Below are positions 36,492-45,782 of a DNA stretch of 64,000 nt, in pieces. Below the pieces are notes generated by a model. The model was not told the DNA's origin and did no database searches. It saw only the letters and a list, made by a program, of their open reading frames with translations. Origin of the DNA: an uncultured Thermoguttaceae bacterium. Lineage in GTDB: Bacteria; Planctomycetota; Planctomycetia; Pirellulales; Thermoguttaceae. Made by a program: the position numbers and the translations under genes. The stretch lies in the NCBI GenBank assembly GCA_938042245.1, contig CALIRO010000041.1, forward strand, positions 1-64,000, written 5' to 3'. Position 1 is the stretch's first letter; each line of letters starts with the position of its first letter.

Positions 36492-36968
36492 TTAACCGGC
36501 GAATTGATTATTGTCCGCTTCGTCGAGCAGTTGGAGCACATCCTCGGCGGTCTTCGACTGCTTCAAAAACCGGCAGAACGTGTCATTGCGCAGTTTTAGG
36601 GAAATATTTTCCAATGCCCGAAGATGGTCTCCAGGCCGATCCGGCGGAGAAATCACCAAGAAAAACAGATGCACTTTTTCTCCATCCAGGCTGTCAAAAT
36701 CCACCCCCTCCTGGCTGATCCCCACCGTACCGACCAGTCGATGCACGCTCGGATGTTTCGTATGCGGCACCGCCACACCCCGGCCTATGCCGGTACTGCC
36801 CAATTCCTCCCGCTTCAAAATCGCCTTAACAATGCTTTCGGTTTCTGTTGGATCTATGCTGCCTGCTTCTTCCAAGGCTTTCACCATCTCCCGGATTACT
36901 CCAGGTTTGTCTTCCGCTTTCAGATCCGTTCGGACCGCTTCCCGAACCACAAAGTCTGCAAATTTCAT
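36492..36968 (-). CDS. PTS EIIA protein, Ntr/PtsN type
   Basis: A 158-residue EIIA domain of the nitrogen-PTS type. The active histidine is His69 in [13 protein letters not shown], and the preceding GSTGIGRG is typical. It carries no EIIB or EIIC domain. PtsN-like proteins regulate transporters and envelope functions according to their phosphorylation state. ATG 36968 has AAGGAG nine bases upstream, a strong signal. It is the first gene of the leftward operon (ptsN - HPr - ptsI - DUF2344 - RNase E/G - phosphoesterase), and its promoter should lie in the 1.36-kb gene-free region to the right. Confidence 0.93.
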   Translation of the reverse strand: MKFADFVVREAVRTDLKAEDKPGVIREMVKALEEAGSIDPTETESIVKAILKREELGSTGIGRGVAVPHTKHPSVHRLVGTVGISQEGVDFDSLDGEKVHLFFLVISPPDRPGDHLRALENISLKLRNDTFCRFLKQSKTAEDVLQLLDEADNNQFAG

Positions 36969-37500
36969 GCATCGGTTCTCCTTGAGAACTTCCCGCCCAC
37001 CGAAACTTTCGGATCCTCACTCCAGGAAGCGTTTCGGCACAAAACTCAATCCACACCTATCTGGTTGGAAAATGGTAACTATCTACCCGATTGAAAACAC
37101 TTCTCCACTTACTCCCTCTTCTCATTTCCTCCCTGCCTAAGCAGGAATCGGGCATCCTTCAGGAGGCCGCCTTTGGGAAGAGAGAACTAGCTTCCAAGGA
37201 ATCGACCCTCCCACCACTCCCAGAGTTTGGGTGGTTCAAGGAATATCCCCTCTTCTGGGGAAAACCATTCCATCCCTGGGAGCCTGAAGAACCGATTCCC
37301 CATTGGAGACACACCTGACCCATGCCAGGCTAGGAAAATCTAACAAATACCAGAATTTTAATCATACTCCTCCAATAGGCTTTTTTCCAAGAGGTGAGTG
37401 GCGAGTATGGAGAGGTTTTTAAAAAGCCTTGGCGAGCCGCTTTCAAAAATCCTTATCACACCTTTGGAGGTGGGAGCCATTCTTCCGGACGGAATCATCC

Positions 37501-37672
37501 TTTTGGTAACCTTTCCGCCGCATGATGCAACCTGGGATTCCTGCGAAAGCAGGAATTCAGTTTTTTCGACGGATTTCTGCGCTCTGGATTCCCGCTTCCG
37601 CGGGAAGGACACTTGGGGGCATCCTCCTAAAAAACCTGCAACCCTATTTCCCTCGGTTGAAATATCCTTGGG
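37501..37672 (+). mobile_element. MITE-like element, copy 3 (type B)
   Basis: Begins TTTTGGTAACCTTTCCGCCG and ends CCTCGGTTGAAATATCCTTG. The interior has CCTGCGAAAGCAGG (hairpin), TTTTTTCGACGGATTTCTGC and the TTCCCGCTTCCGCGGGAA palindrome, then type-B CTAAAAAACCTGCAAC. It sits alone in a gene-free region. Confidence 0.75.
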
Positions 37673-38170
37673 TGGAAGTTCCCCCCAAAACCCCCATTTA
37701 CAGGGGGTTTTGTCCCCTCTAGGAAACCCGCTTCCTATTCGACAAAATCCATGAGCATCAGGGCCGCGATTGGCACCTAAAAGTGTGCGGCTCGGAAAAT
37801 CGGTTTAAAATCCGGCAACATCCATCTTTCTGGAACAAAGGCCCCCCAAAAGATTTCACGGATCGGTGCAGAACTGCCCCCCTAATCCAGCTCGAGAGTA
37901 TTTTCGGTCCGCGCATATCCAGGAGGGGATTTTTTATTCCGGCAAAGAACAGAAAGCCCCAGTGCCCTTGTGGGGGCCCCCAATGCGGGGCTGAATCGAC
38001 ACGGAAGGCATCGGTTGCCCCTAGAAGTCGCATTTTTTCTTATGTAGGGCAGTGGGAGCATCCCTCCTTTTCGGAGAGGTAGTTATCCCTCCGGCGTTTG
38101 GGCAAAAACGTTTTGGCAGGCAACCGGCTCATGCCCTTTGGGAGCCAACCCGCTCAAAAACCCCAAGTGG

Positions 38171-38210
38171 AAAGGGCGAAGAGTTGCTGGCCAGAACTCT
38201 TCGCCCTTTT
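38171..38210. terminator. Symmetrical stem-loop, possible bidirectional terminator
   Basis: AAAGGGCGAAGAGTT pairs over 15 bp with AACTCTTCGCCCTTT, with a TTTT end on the + strand and TTT on the minus strand. It lies about 120 bp downstream of the leftward envelope protein gene and could terminate it. Confidence 0.6.
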
Positions 38211-38331
38211 GGAGCGGCCTCGGCGAGGCCCTTCCCGCGACGGATCGGCAAATCAGCAGAATCCTCAAATTTCCAACAGACCTATCCCTTCTCCAACAGA
38301 CCTATCCCTTCTGAGCAGAGGCTCCAGAGAA

Positions 38332-39942
38332 TTATTGGATGGGATTGGGTTTCCGATCCACCATGAAGGTGCTGTTGTCTGCCACTCCAAACAAAGGCCG
38401 GAATAGATTGCATTGGCCTGCTCTGGCCGACCGACCTGGATACCAAACCAACTGAATCATCATACTCCAGGCCTGTTCCCGCTGGGTGGCTTCCCCGGTC
38501 TCTTTGGGGAACAGAACGTTAAAACTCTGTTGCAGGGCGAAGCAGTCCGAAAGCGGAATCCACAGATCGCCGCCAAACAGAAAATCGCTATTGCTGGTAA
38601 AGCCAATCCACAATCGCCCTTCCCCCCCGTTAGATAAGTATTGCCGATAGAAGAAGTTAAATTGATCGGTCGGTTCCAGGGTGAAGTCCAACTGATAGGT
38701 GGCCTCCTGTTGGTTGTCCTGACGTCGGTAGCGGAACTGGTCGGTTACCCGTTCGTTGCCTACGCCAAAGGCGCCCCAGAAACCGATCTCCCGCCAACCA
38801 GGCCAAACCAAGCTGAGTTCGGCCCGGAGCTGTTTTAAATCGGCGGTGTAATAGTAGGCGTCGTGCATCAGGTCGAAGACCACACCCCATTGAAGTCCGC
38901 CCATCGGGGCCCGCCGAAACAGGCCCGCTGTAAAGAACAGTTGATCCCGGTCCCCGTTACTAACAATAAACGAGTGTTGGGCCCAGGCTCCATTGGTGGG
39001 AACCTCTAGCGGAGGTTCGGACACAGGAGTGGCTCCCAGCGTACCATCGTAAATTCGCCGAGCGTAGCCCCGGAAATTGCTATGCACCGCCTGGAAGCCG
39101 ATCTGGAAACCCCCGCCCCATGGATCGCCCAAGGGACCAGAAAAATTTACCCCCTCATGCAGACCAAAGTTGGCGTTAATTCCGCCATCGACCGGCCCTT
39201 TAAACGCATGGCCGCCCCCAAAAAACGTCAAATCCCGAAACAGCCCGTAAAACAGCGGATAGCCCCAGTACGCACCCGGTCCCCACCACGGGCCAAAACA
39301 AGGTTCCTCCCATTGCCCCTCGGCATACTCCGGATAATACTCCTCTTGCACGGTTCCATTTTGGGGATAAGGCATAGGGATTTCTTCGCTCGGGTGAGGG
39401 ATGGGGCTAGGTTGGCCAGGAGGGATGACTTCTGGACTAGAAGGCGGAGGCACTGGCCGGGCGCTTGGAACCCCGTTGAACGTCCCCGGAGCTTCTGGAA
39501 TGGGCCCCGGTGCAGCTTTGAGAGAACTGCTGAGCGGGGAAGGTTTCGGTACTGCGGTCGGCGGCCGAGGAGTACCGACAGCCTGTTGGGCAATCCGCGT
39601 TCCTGGGGAGCTCAACCCGGCCGGGCTCCAAAAACCCGGCGGCGCCGAAGCGGAGAACCCCTGCCCCCTCCCAGAACCATTTCCACCGCCAGAGGCCGAA
39701 GCTCCGGAACCCGATTGAGCCGAGGCCGGCCATGCCTTGGCCACGCTAGCTTGGGCGGGGATGGCCCCCCCTACAGACCGTTTCGCACGCCATCCTCCCG
39801 CCGAATTGCTTGCCTCCTCAGCACCAGGTGCATTCAACCAAGGCCCTTGGTGGGGTCCCTGAGCATCGGCACTCGCCCCCCAACTGGCTAACAGAAAACC
39901 ACTTACCAGCAAGCCAGCAAAAAGCCAATCCCGCTCTTTCAT
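38332..39942 (-). CDS. Planctomycete envelope protein, Pro-rich N-part and beta-barrel-like C-part
   Basis: A 536-residue exported protein with a signal peptide ending at ADAQG near residue 28. Residues 30-200 are low complexity, rich in Pro, Ser, Gly and Ala. From about 225 onward the sequence alternates aromatic and polar residues typical of an outer-membrane barrel, with GWREIGFWGAFGVG, FNFFYRQYLSNGGEGRLWIGF and FRPLFGVADNSTFMVDRKP. It resembles a family of planctomycete proteins often labelled DUF6666, which I match by memory of sequence style only. The start ATG has AAAGAAGG upstream. Function is unknown; a structural or porin role in the cell envelope is a guess. Confidence 0.7.
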   Translation of the reverse strand: MKERDWLFAGLLVSGFLLASWGASADAQGPHQGPWLNAPGAEEASNSAGGWRAKRSVGGAIPAQASVAKAWPASAQSGSGASASGGGNGSGRGQGFSASAPPGFWSPAGLSSPGTRIAQQAVGTPRPPTAVPKPSPLSSSLKAAPGPIPEAPGTFNGVPSARPVPPPSSPEVIPPGQPSPIPHPSEEIPMPYPQNGTVQEEYYPEYAEGQWEEPCFGPWWGPGAYWGYPLFYGLFRDLTFFGGGHAFKGPVDGGINANFGLHEGVNFSGPLGDPWGGGFQIGFQAVHSNFRGYARRIYDGTLGATPVSEPPLEVPTNGAWAQHSFIVSNGDRDQLFFTAGLFRRAPMGGLQWGVVFDLMHDAYYYTADLKQLRAELSLVWPGWREIGFWGAFGVGNERVTDQFRYRRQDNQQEATYQLDFTLEPTDQFNFFYRQYLSNGGEGRLWIGFTSNSDFLFGGDLWIPLSDCFALQQSFNVLFPKETGEATQREQAWSMMIQLVWYPGRSARAGQCNLFRPLFGVADNSTFMVDRKPNPIQ

Positions 39943-40179
39943 CGCCCTACATCCTTCTTTCCTGAAAACAAAAACCGCCTACAAGCCGCTCCGTTTATTC
40001 CCTCCCATTCTCAAACCAGACAGATAGAGGAAGGAAACCTCTGGGAGGGTGGTAATCCGGCACAATTTATCGGCTTGGAATTTTCCAAACTTCCGTCAAA
40101 ATCGCTTTTTTGAGAAAAGTTTTCTCAAATTGCCGATCTTCCGGATTGGGAGAACCATAATCTTCCCGCGGGAAGAGGG

Positions 40180-40224
40180 ACAAAAATTATCTATTTTGCT
40201 TATATTATCTATTTTGTGGACAAA
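40180..40224. repeat. 9-bp-period array, site 1
   Basis: Two identical ATCTATTTT units at 40189-40197 and 40207-40215 are separated by GCTTATATT (also 9 bp); ACAAAAATT and GTGGACAAA flank in phase. On the minus strand the unit reads AAAATAGAT, the same as at 44.8 kb. About 250 bp upstream of the envelope protein gene at 38332-39942. Confidence 0.7.
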
Positions 40225-40416
40225 AAGATCTCCGAAATCGTTGGCAGTGAGCTAAAAGGGAAATGCCAAAGAAAAGAAAAGGTGGGCCGGACTTCTCCCT
40301 GCACTATCCCCCCGATACCGGGACCCCTGAAGGGCAAAAGCCCCTCAAACCACCCGTCTGCTCCACCACTTTAAAAAAACCCTTCCCAAGCCGGGAGAAA
40401 CTCCCCAATACAAAAA

Positions 40417-40581
40417 ACGCACCCATTCAGCCGAATGAAGAACCCCCGTGGTTGATCCAAGCAAAGCCTTTGGCTCTCACTGCCCCGCAAGCGGCAGTCC
40501 AGAACAAATAAACTAGCACAAAACCTGGACTGCTGGTTTCGCAGGAAGGCCTTGGTAGAGGAGTCGGCTGAACTGTTACCG
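40417..40581 (-). mobile_element. MITE-like element, copy 4 (type A)
   Basis: Leftward copy ending six bases after the stop of the PAS-GAF-receiver gene. On the minus strand it starts GGTAACAGTTCAGCCGACTC and ends CATTCGGCTGAATGGGTGCG. It carries GCCAAAGGCTTTGC and GGATCAACCACGG, the type-A half. It could also serve as the 3' end of the neighbouring transcript. Confidence 0.75.
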
Positions 40582-40586
40582 AAAAA

Positions 40587-42296
40587 CTACGATGCCGTCT
40601 GAACCACGGGCGTGCGGAGAGTGAGGATCTTTTCGATAGCAGAGAGCAGTTTGTCTAGATCGACCGGTTTAAAGATGGCGGCTTTCAGCCCCTCTTGGCG
40701 CGCATGGATGATCGAATGATCCTCATCGTAAGTAAGAATCGGCACCATCAGGATCAAAGGAACCGGTTCGCCGACCAGCTCCCGCAGTTGTTTCATGAAT
40801 TGATAACCGTTCATATCGGGAAGGCGGTCATCTGCCAGCACCACGTCATAGCCGCCCTCCGGAAGCATACTCCGGACCAGACAAAGGCCCGATTCGCCGT
40901 TGATAGCCGTATCCACTAGGCAACCCAGGCGGTCTAACAACCGATGCGCATGAGACCGAGAGTTTTTGTCTGCATCCACCACCAGCACCTTCCGTCCTTT
41001 CAGCAAGGGATATTCTGGACTAGGCAACGGCAGCGGATGGGCTTCCGTAGGCGACATCTGCTGACCGACCTGATAAATCAATTGCTTGATATCCCGGGCG
41101 TTGCGCAGAATCCGACAGATTCGCTCCGTTACCTCAGAGGACGGATCGGTGCAGTGTTCCCGCAGATAAACGGCATCGTTGAGGATTTCGTCCATCGGCA
41201 GAGCAATCGCCCCATGCACGGCTTCTAAACTGGAGGCCTTCTCGGCCGCTAGCAATTGCAATGTATTTAAGGCGGCCGCAATCTGCCGGGTAAAGATCTC
41301 CATAAACTGAAGATCACTTTCGGTAAATGCATGGGCCTGAGGGCTTTCCACATTAAAAGTGCCGATAACCCTATCGCCGAAAATCAGCGGAACGGTCATG
41401 GAACTGCGCGCCCCCTTTACTCCCGGCAGATACAAGGGGTCTTCGGCAGTGTTATCACATAGATAACTTTTTCCAGTAGCCGCTACAAAACCAGTAACCC
41501 CATTGCCTTGGGGTTGGGCGTAGAGGACTCGTTGGGCCGCTTCCGGGTCCATCCCCTCGGCCAACAACGGGCGAAGCTCGCCGGTTTGGGGATCCAGCAA
41601 ACGAATCTCCACCACATCGTAATGCAACACGTCTTTGGTATAATAAAGAATATTTGCTTTGAGCAGCTCCACCCGCTCTTCGATGGACATCTGGGTAATT
41701 TCTTCTGGTTTCAGTTCAGCCAATTCCATGCCGGCCTGATGGATGGCATCCCATTTCTGTTGCTGCAAAACTTCTTCGGTAACCTCCCGGACAGTAACGA
41801 TCAGATACAGGCTAGAGGGCTGCGATTCCGGAAGCAAAGCCGCGTGAACTTGAAAATACCGGTTCTCTCGTCTGCGGAGCCGACAGTAACTTGCCTCTCC
41901 GGTAGCCAAGGTGCTGTTAAAAGGAGAATAATCCGGGCCTAAGATTTCCGGCTCGCCAAAAGCTGTGTAAAAATTGACCCCCTCCACCTTAGGCAGTGGG
42001 CTCCATTGGCGAAACCGTTGATTGGCCCAAACAATGTTTAGCTCCGAGTCTAATAACACCACCCCCTCGGCCAAAGCATCCAGAATCTGGACATTTTGAA
42101 GCAATTTGCCTAACGGAAGCGCTTCTCGGAAGAACTTTGAACTGACATACACCCCTTCAAATGATTCCCCATAAAGCCGCTTCAAAGCCTCGATCGGGTG
42201 GGAAGCTGGTACCAATTGTACCGATTGGGCTGCCGCGCTCGGCTCTCCAGCCAAACCCATAGGGAGTTGGCCCACACAGAGGATCCGTTTTTCCAC
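40587..42296 (-). CDS. PAS-GAF-receiver signalling protein with degenerate kinase segment
   Basis: A 569-residue cytoplasmic sensor. Residues about 62-170 form a PAS-like domain (ILDALAEGVVLLDSELNIVWANQRF); 200-345 a GAF domain (VPLIFGDRVIGTFNVESPQAHAFTESDLQFM). Residues 355-415 resemble the HisKA dimerisation helices, but the expected H-E/D-x-x-x-P becomes GAIALPMDEIL, so the phosphohistidine is lost, and there is no HATPase domain. Residues 435-560 are a receiver with Asp489 in LADDRLPDMNG and Lys in FKPVD. A GTG start (42296) with GGAG upstream was chosen over ATG 42374. It may integrate a ligand with phosphorylation from a separate kinase. Confidence 0.85.
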   Translation of the reverse strand: MEKRILCVGQLPMGLAGEPSAAAQSVQLVPASHPIEALKRLYGESFEGVYVSSKFFREALPLGKLLQNVQILDALAEGVVLLDSELNIVWANQRFRQWSPLPKVEGVNFYTAFGEPEILGPDYSPFNSTLATGEASYCRLRRRENRYFQVHAALLPESQPSSLYLIVTVREVTEEVLQQQKWDAIHQAGMELAELKPEEITQMSIEERVELLKANILYYTKDVLHYDVVEIRLLDPQTGELRPLLAEGMDPEAAQRVLYAQPQGNGVTGFVAATGKSYLCDNTAEDPLYLPGVKGARSSMTVPLIFGDRVIGTFNVESPQAHAFTESDLQFMEIFTRQIAAALNTLQLLAAEKASSLEAVHGAIALPMDEILNDAVYLREHCTDPSSEVTERICRILRNARDIKQLIYQVGQQMSPTEAHPLPLPSPEYPLLKGRKVLVVDADKNSRSHAHRLLDRLGCLVDTAINGESGLCLVRSMLPEGGYDVVLADDRLPDMNGYQFMKQLRELVGEPVPLILMVPILTYDEDHSIIHARQEGLKAAIFKPVDLDKLLSAIEKILTLRTPVVQTAS

Positions 42297-43172
42297 CTTC
42301 GTGCTCCTTGGCCGACTATAGGGACCAAGTGCCTTGTCTGCTGGAATTATACCTGGGCAGAACCGAAAATACAATCACAATCCTGGAGTTTTTGCTACCT
42401 TTTTTGCTTTTTTCCTCGGCCATTGGCTTTGGGGATTGGATCCGCTAGCCAAAACTAACTCTAGATAGCTAAGTTTGTATGAAAGTCCTTATTTTCTAAG
42501 GAAAATGGCGTACTTCCCTCTGGAGAATCACCTGGGGAACTGGCAGGATAGGTTTGGTGGTATATACACCCCGGAGATTAGGAAAATTGGTATTTATAAC
42601 TCCAATCCTCTTCTCCCCTTGAATCCCCCCTTCTTCTGCTTTCTGGAAAAATGTATCTCTCACCATGGAATTTGCCTTTCTCCTCTGGAGCGGCGGGGAA
42701 ATGGCCAACCGCTCTAATGCACCCCTTCAATAGGTGGTTGAATATCCCTCTGCTCTATGGAGAATAATCCGCACCACTTTTTAAACCCCCGTTTTTCTAA
42801 ACCCAGCCCTCGGTAGAGAAAAGATCTTCTGCCGGATTGATAAGCACGGTTGCCTATAGGGGGGCTTTTTCAGGCTTTTGGTGGGTTTTGGATTCCCATC
42901 GGCCAAAGTTGCCACGGAGCCAAATCATCCCGAATAACTTTCCTACCGGCTTCCAAGCCAAAGTTCCCGAAACCTCCTCCTTCATTTAAAACGCATAACA
43001 TTACCTTTTTTAGGCGCCCTTTAGCCCTCCAGACATAAAGTCGATCCTTCTTAGGGGGCCAATAGCCTCCTCGGACAATGGGAAACCTCCGCTAAGAGAC
43101 TTTCAACGTACCAGGAGGGCACATCTTGGCTGGATTTCCAGGAGCCACCGGCGCCTAGCAGGAGGCAATAGG
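42297..43172. other. Intergenic region, nothing recognised
   Basis: About 875 bp between divergent genes. Open frames here are not convincing. It is moderately AT-rich and has no MITE or array that I can see. Confidence 0.4.
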
Positions 43173-43421
43173 ATGTGGCGAGCCTTTTTCCAAGCAATAG
43201 GCATCTTTCTTTTTATCGTAGGGCTAGAATGTCTGGGAATCGAACAGGCAGTGCTGCGGATTCATGACCCGCCGAACTCTTTAATGGCTGGGCCGGATGC
43301 TGTGGGACCTGCCAAAGTATTCCGCCCTACCGAATGGATGCCATTTAGTTTGCTAGCCACCGGCGCCATTACCGTGATCTACTCGTTTACTATCCCCGGA
43401 TTGGGGAAAAAAGAAGGCTAA
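43173..43421 (+). CDS. Small two-helix membrane protein
   Basis: An 82-residue protein with hydrophobic helices at about 4-23 and 57-75, separated by a hydrophilic loop with RIHDPPNSLMAGPDAVGP. AGGAGG precedes the ATG at a good distance, and codon use is normal, so it is likely real. Loop and C-terminal WMPFSLLATGAITVIYS recall conserved planctomycete small membrane proteins, but I know no function. It stands alone, with the recombinase gene convergent about 215 bp downstream. Confidence 0.65.
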   Translation: MWRAFFQAIGIFLFIVGLECLGIEQAVLRIHDPPNSLMAGPDAVGPAKVFRPTEWMPFSLLATGAITVIYSFTIPGLGKKEG

Positions 43422-43637
43422 CTATCCCGACCAGACTGGCTTCGTGCAATGCCGGGCTCTCTGTTCGATTAAACTATTCCCGCTGAGCAAGACTTTTGCC
43501 AATTTTCATAACTCCTTTTATTCTACATACTTAGGTAGAAAATCGTATTGGCTCATATAACTTCGTAACTGCGGTGTTTATAACGGGTTGGGAAATTGCT
43601 TCTGGAGGGGTGACCCTAGAATTGGCAAAAGTCGAGA

Positions 43638-44666
43638 TTAGGCCCTCGGATGGAATCGCTTGTGAATCGCTTTGAGTCGGTTCAGATCTACATGGGTATA
43701 AATTTGAGTGGTGGTAATATTAGCATGGCCGAGCATCTCTTGGACCACTCGCAGATCGGCGCCGCCGGCTAACATGTGGGTAGCAAAGCTATGGCGAAGG
43801 GTATGCGGGCTGATGTCAGCCGGGACGCCGACCCGCAGCGCATACCGCTTGACCAACTCCCAAATTCTCTCTCGTCGGAGCTGTCGGCCCCGGGAGGACA
43901 AAAACAGCCATGGCGGTCCTTCCCCCGGAGAAGATTCCCAGGCCCGGACTGGACCAACCGGAAGAGATGAGCAGGCAGATGCCCCCTCTGGAGAAGTAGC
44001 CGGTTTTACCAGCCGAGGCCGTTCCTCCGCCAGATACGCCTCCACAGCGGCCTTGGCCCGGATACCCAACGGGACCATCCGCTCTTTATCCCCTTTACCC
44101 CGACAGAGGCAATAGCCCTGGTCCAAATGGAGGTCTTGGAGGCGCAGGTGGGCCAGTTCGGAGACCCGGCACCCGGTGGCATAGAGCAATTCCAATATGG
44201 CCCGATCCCGGCGCCAGAAAGGATCGTGCGGGGCCGGGGCCTCCAAGAGCTTTTCCACTTGTTGAGGGGTAAGCACCCGAGGAATTCGCTCCCAGATTTT
44301 TTGGCTGCCCAAAAGCTCCGCCAGGTTTTCTTGCAAGATACCTTCCAGTTGCAGATATCGGAAAAAGACCCGCAGCGAAACCAAATGTCGAGCAATACTG
44401 GCCGGGGCTAAAGCCTGCTGGCCCAACCAAGCAGCATAATCGCCCAAATCGGCAATTTTTAACCCTCCAATGGACCGCTCCCCCAACCACTCAAAAAAGC
44501 GTCGTAAATCCCGGCGATATGCGGCCACCGTATTTTCCGATAAGTGACATTCACTGGCCGCATAGGCTGCAAATGCCTCTATGGAGCTTATGGTGCCCGG
44601 TTGGGGTTTCGGCAAACCAGGCCGGACTGGCCGACGCAAAGCACCCATGGGGTTACCTGGTAGCAA
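43638..44666 (-). CDS. xerD: Tyrosine recombinase XerD/XerC type
   Basis: A 342-residue tyrosine recombinase. All catalytic residues are present: Arg167 (ATGCRVSE), Lys191/194 in GKGDKER, His288 and Arg291 (HTLRHSF), His314 (LGHANI) and Tyr323 (TQIYTHV). The N-terminal SAM-like domain begins SIEAFAAYAASE. Between residues 221 and 251 there is an extra hydrophilic loop of about 30 residues not found in typical XerC/D. The usual task is resolving chromosome dimers at dif. It could belong to a mobile element, but no such neighbours are present. The first 25 residues are extra and the start may be later. Confidence 0.92.
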   Translation of the reverse strand: MLPGNPMGALRRPVRPGLPKPQPGTISSIEAFAAYAASECHLSENTVAAYRRDLRRFFEWLGERSIGGLKIADLGDYAAWLGQQALAPASIARHLVSLRVFFRYLQLEGILQENLAELLGSQKIWERIPRVLTPQQVEKLLEAPAPHDPFWRRDRAILELLYATGCRVSELAHLRLQDLHLDQGYCLCRGKGDKERMVPLGIRAKAAVEAYLAEERPRLVKPATSPEGASACSSLPVGPVRAWESSPGEGPPWLFLSSRGRQLRRERIWELVKRYALRVGVPADISPHTLRHSFATHMLAGGADLRVVQEMLGHANITTTQIYTHVDLNRLKAIHKRFHPRA

Positions 44667-45051
44667 AAGGAGCCGGGTTAGAAAGGCTATTTCCCCTTCA
44701 ATAGTGCCTCTGGAAGGAAGGGTTCCTGGGAAGTTGGATCGGCTGGAGGGGGCTAAAATCCTTCAGGGGAAAAGGGAGGCATTTCTCATGGGGGATATGG
44801 AAGATAGACAAAATAGATAAAATAGAGCGACCAGAAAGGTTGCATGCAATAAAAAACCCGGCCCCTCCACCCTGGTACTGCTTCCTTGCCTTTATCCCCC
44901 TTCTTGAAGCCAAACAGAGGAGCACCTTCCCAAATTAAACTCACACCCCAACGAGAACCATCGCTCAAAAAGCAGTGGAAAAAACCGTAGAGCGGCAACC
45001 CCTGAATAGCTATCACCCCCCAAGAGAGCACATGCAAGGCAAAAAAAAGAA
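44667..45051. other. Intergenic region between xerD and rnpB
   Basis: About 385 bp containing the 9-bp array at 44801-44827. No open frame is supportable. A T-run (TTTTTTTT on the minus strand) near 45041-45048 may end the rnpB transcript. Confidence 0.5.
44801..44827. repeat. 9-bp-period array, site 2
   Basis: Three consecutive units AAGATAGAC, AAAATAGAT, AAAATAGAG, the clearest instance of the array family. It lies between xerD and rnpB. Confidence 0.75.
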
Positions 45052-45587
45052 GAGAGGAGCGGACCTGTAAGCCGGGTTCTGTTCCCTCCGCCTTCACTAT
45101 CTGAGATAGATTACGGGCTACTACCTGGCTACGGGCTCTTTTGAAAGGCCCAAGGAACAAGCCTTGGTAGGTCCCAAAGGCGGAGGTAGATGGCCATTCC
45201 TCTAGGAGGCCGATTGCTCGGCCCCTCAAGCGGTCGACCCGGGAGTCGATAACGGGCCGGACCAACCCGTGGGAAACCCAGGCGGGACTGAATTTCCGCT
45301 GCTCCCTGCTTGACCTTGCTCCTGGTGGGGTTTGCCCTGCCAGGTCGGTCGCCCGACCTGCGGTGCGCTCTTACCGCACCATTTCACCCTTACCATGCCG
45401 GCTTTTGGCCTGCTTTGGCGGTGTAGTTTCTGTGGCACTTTCCCTAGCCTTGGGGTCTTAGTCCCCTTGGCCGGTGGGTGTTACCCACCACCATGTCCTG
45501 CGGAGCCCGGACTTTCCTCCCGCTGCCAGGGACATCAGGAAATTCCCTAGACCCTGGCAGCCGGCGGCCATCCAGTCCACTCCTCTC
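45052..45587 (-). ncRNA. rnpB: RNase P RNA (class A, with an extra arm)
   Basis: The catalytic RNA of RNase P, which matures tRNA 5' ends. Conserved blocks are present on the minus strand: GAGGAAAGTCCGGGCTCC, ACAGAAACTACACCGCC, GGTAAGGGTGAAA and GAACCCGGCTTACAG. A 13-bp P1 stem pairs GAGAGGAGTGGAC at the 5' end with GTCCGCTCCTCTC at the 3' end, which fixes both ends within a base or two. The 5' end fits a promoter -10 just upstream. At 536 nt it is longer than E. coli RNA (377 nt). Most of the extra length is an arm of about 100 nt closed by CCTCCGCCTT/AAGGCGGAGG (45085-45094 with 45177-45186), located where E. coli has only a few bases before CAGAACCCGGC. Confidence 0.96.
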
Positions 45588-45594
45588 CATAATC

Positions 45595-45623
45595 ATTATA
45601 TCTTCCGAGGTACCCTTTGGAAA
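45595..45623 (-). promoter_or_regulatory. rnpB promoter, sigma-70-like
   Basis: On the minus strand TTTCCA (-35, 45618-45623) and TATAAT (-10, 45595-45600) are separated by 17 bp. The predicted start, about six bases after the -10, matches the RNA 5' end at 45587-45589. Confidence 0.8.
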
Positions 45624-45782
45624 GAGGGTAGGAGCTTCCAGATGGTTGTTCTGCCTACCAGCCAACCAGAAAGGGGATGGCAAGGGTCCACGTCATCGGC
45701 TCTCCCAGGCCCGTAGGACCAGGCTGTTTGAGCATGGCGATCCAGCCCGGCTGAGACAGAGCCAGCGTTTCCGAAAGGCCCC

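Larger units (their letters stand above)
36969..38331. other. 1.36-kb gene-free region
   Basis: No open frame here looks coding. It contains a MITE-like element (37501-37672), a strong symmetrical stem-loop (38171-38210), and a 20-bp direct repeat (CCAACAGACCTATCCCTTCT twice at about 38273-38312). The promoter of the ptsN operon is expected at its left end but is not evident. Confidence 0.55.
39943..40586. other. Intergenic region with repeats
   Basis: About 640 bp between two leftward genes. It holds the perfect 16-bp palindrome TCTTCCCGCGGGAAGA (40161-40176), a 9-bp-period array (40189-40215) and a MITE-like element (40417-40581). An open frame at 40263-40511 lies largely on the MITE and is not a gene. 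Confidence 0.6.

Noticed and set aside
36969-38331. CRISPR array suspected from short direct repeats
   Set aside because: Only one 20-bp tandem pair and dispersed palindromes; no regular repeat-spacer pattern or cas genes.
40263-40511. 82-codon open frame
   Set aside because: Its second half lies on a MITE-like copy in reverse orientation, and composition is not coding.
43638-44666. Integrative element marked by the recombinase and nearby tRNA
   Set aside because: The tRNA is 25 kb away, no attachment repeats or phage genes are seen, and the sequence fits chromosomal XerD.
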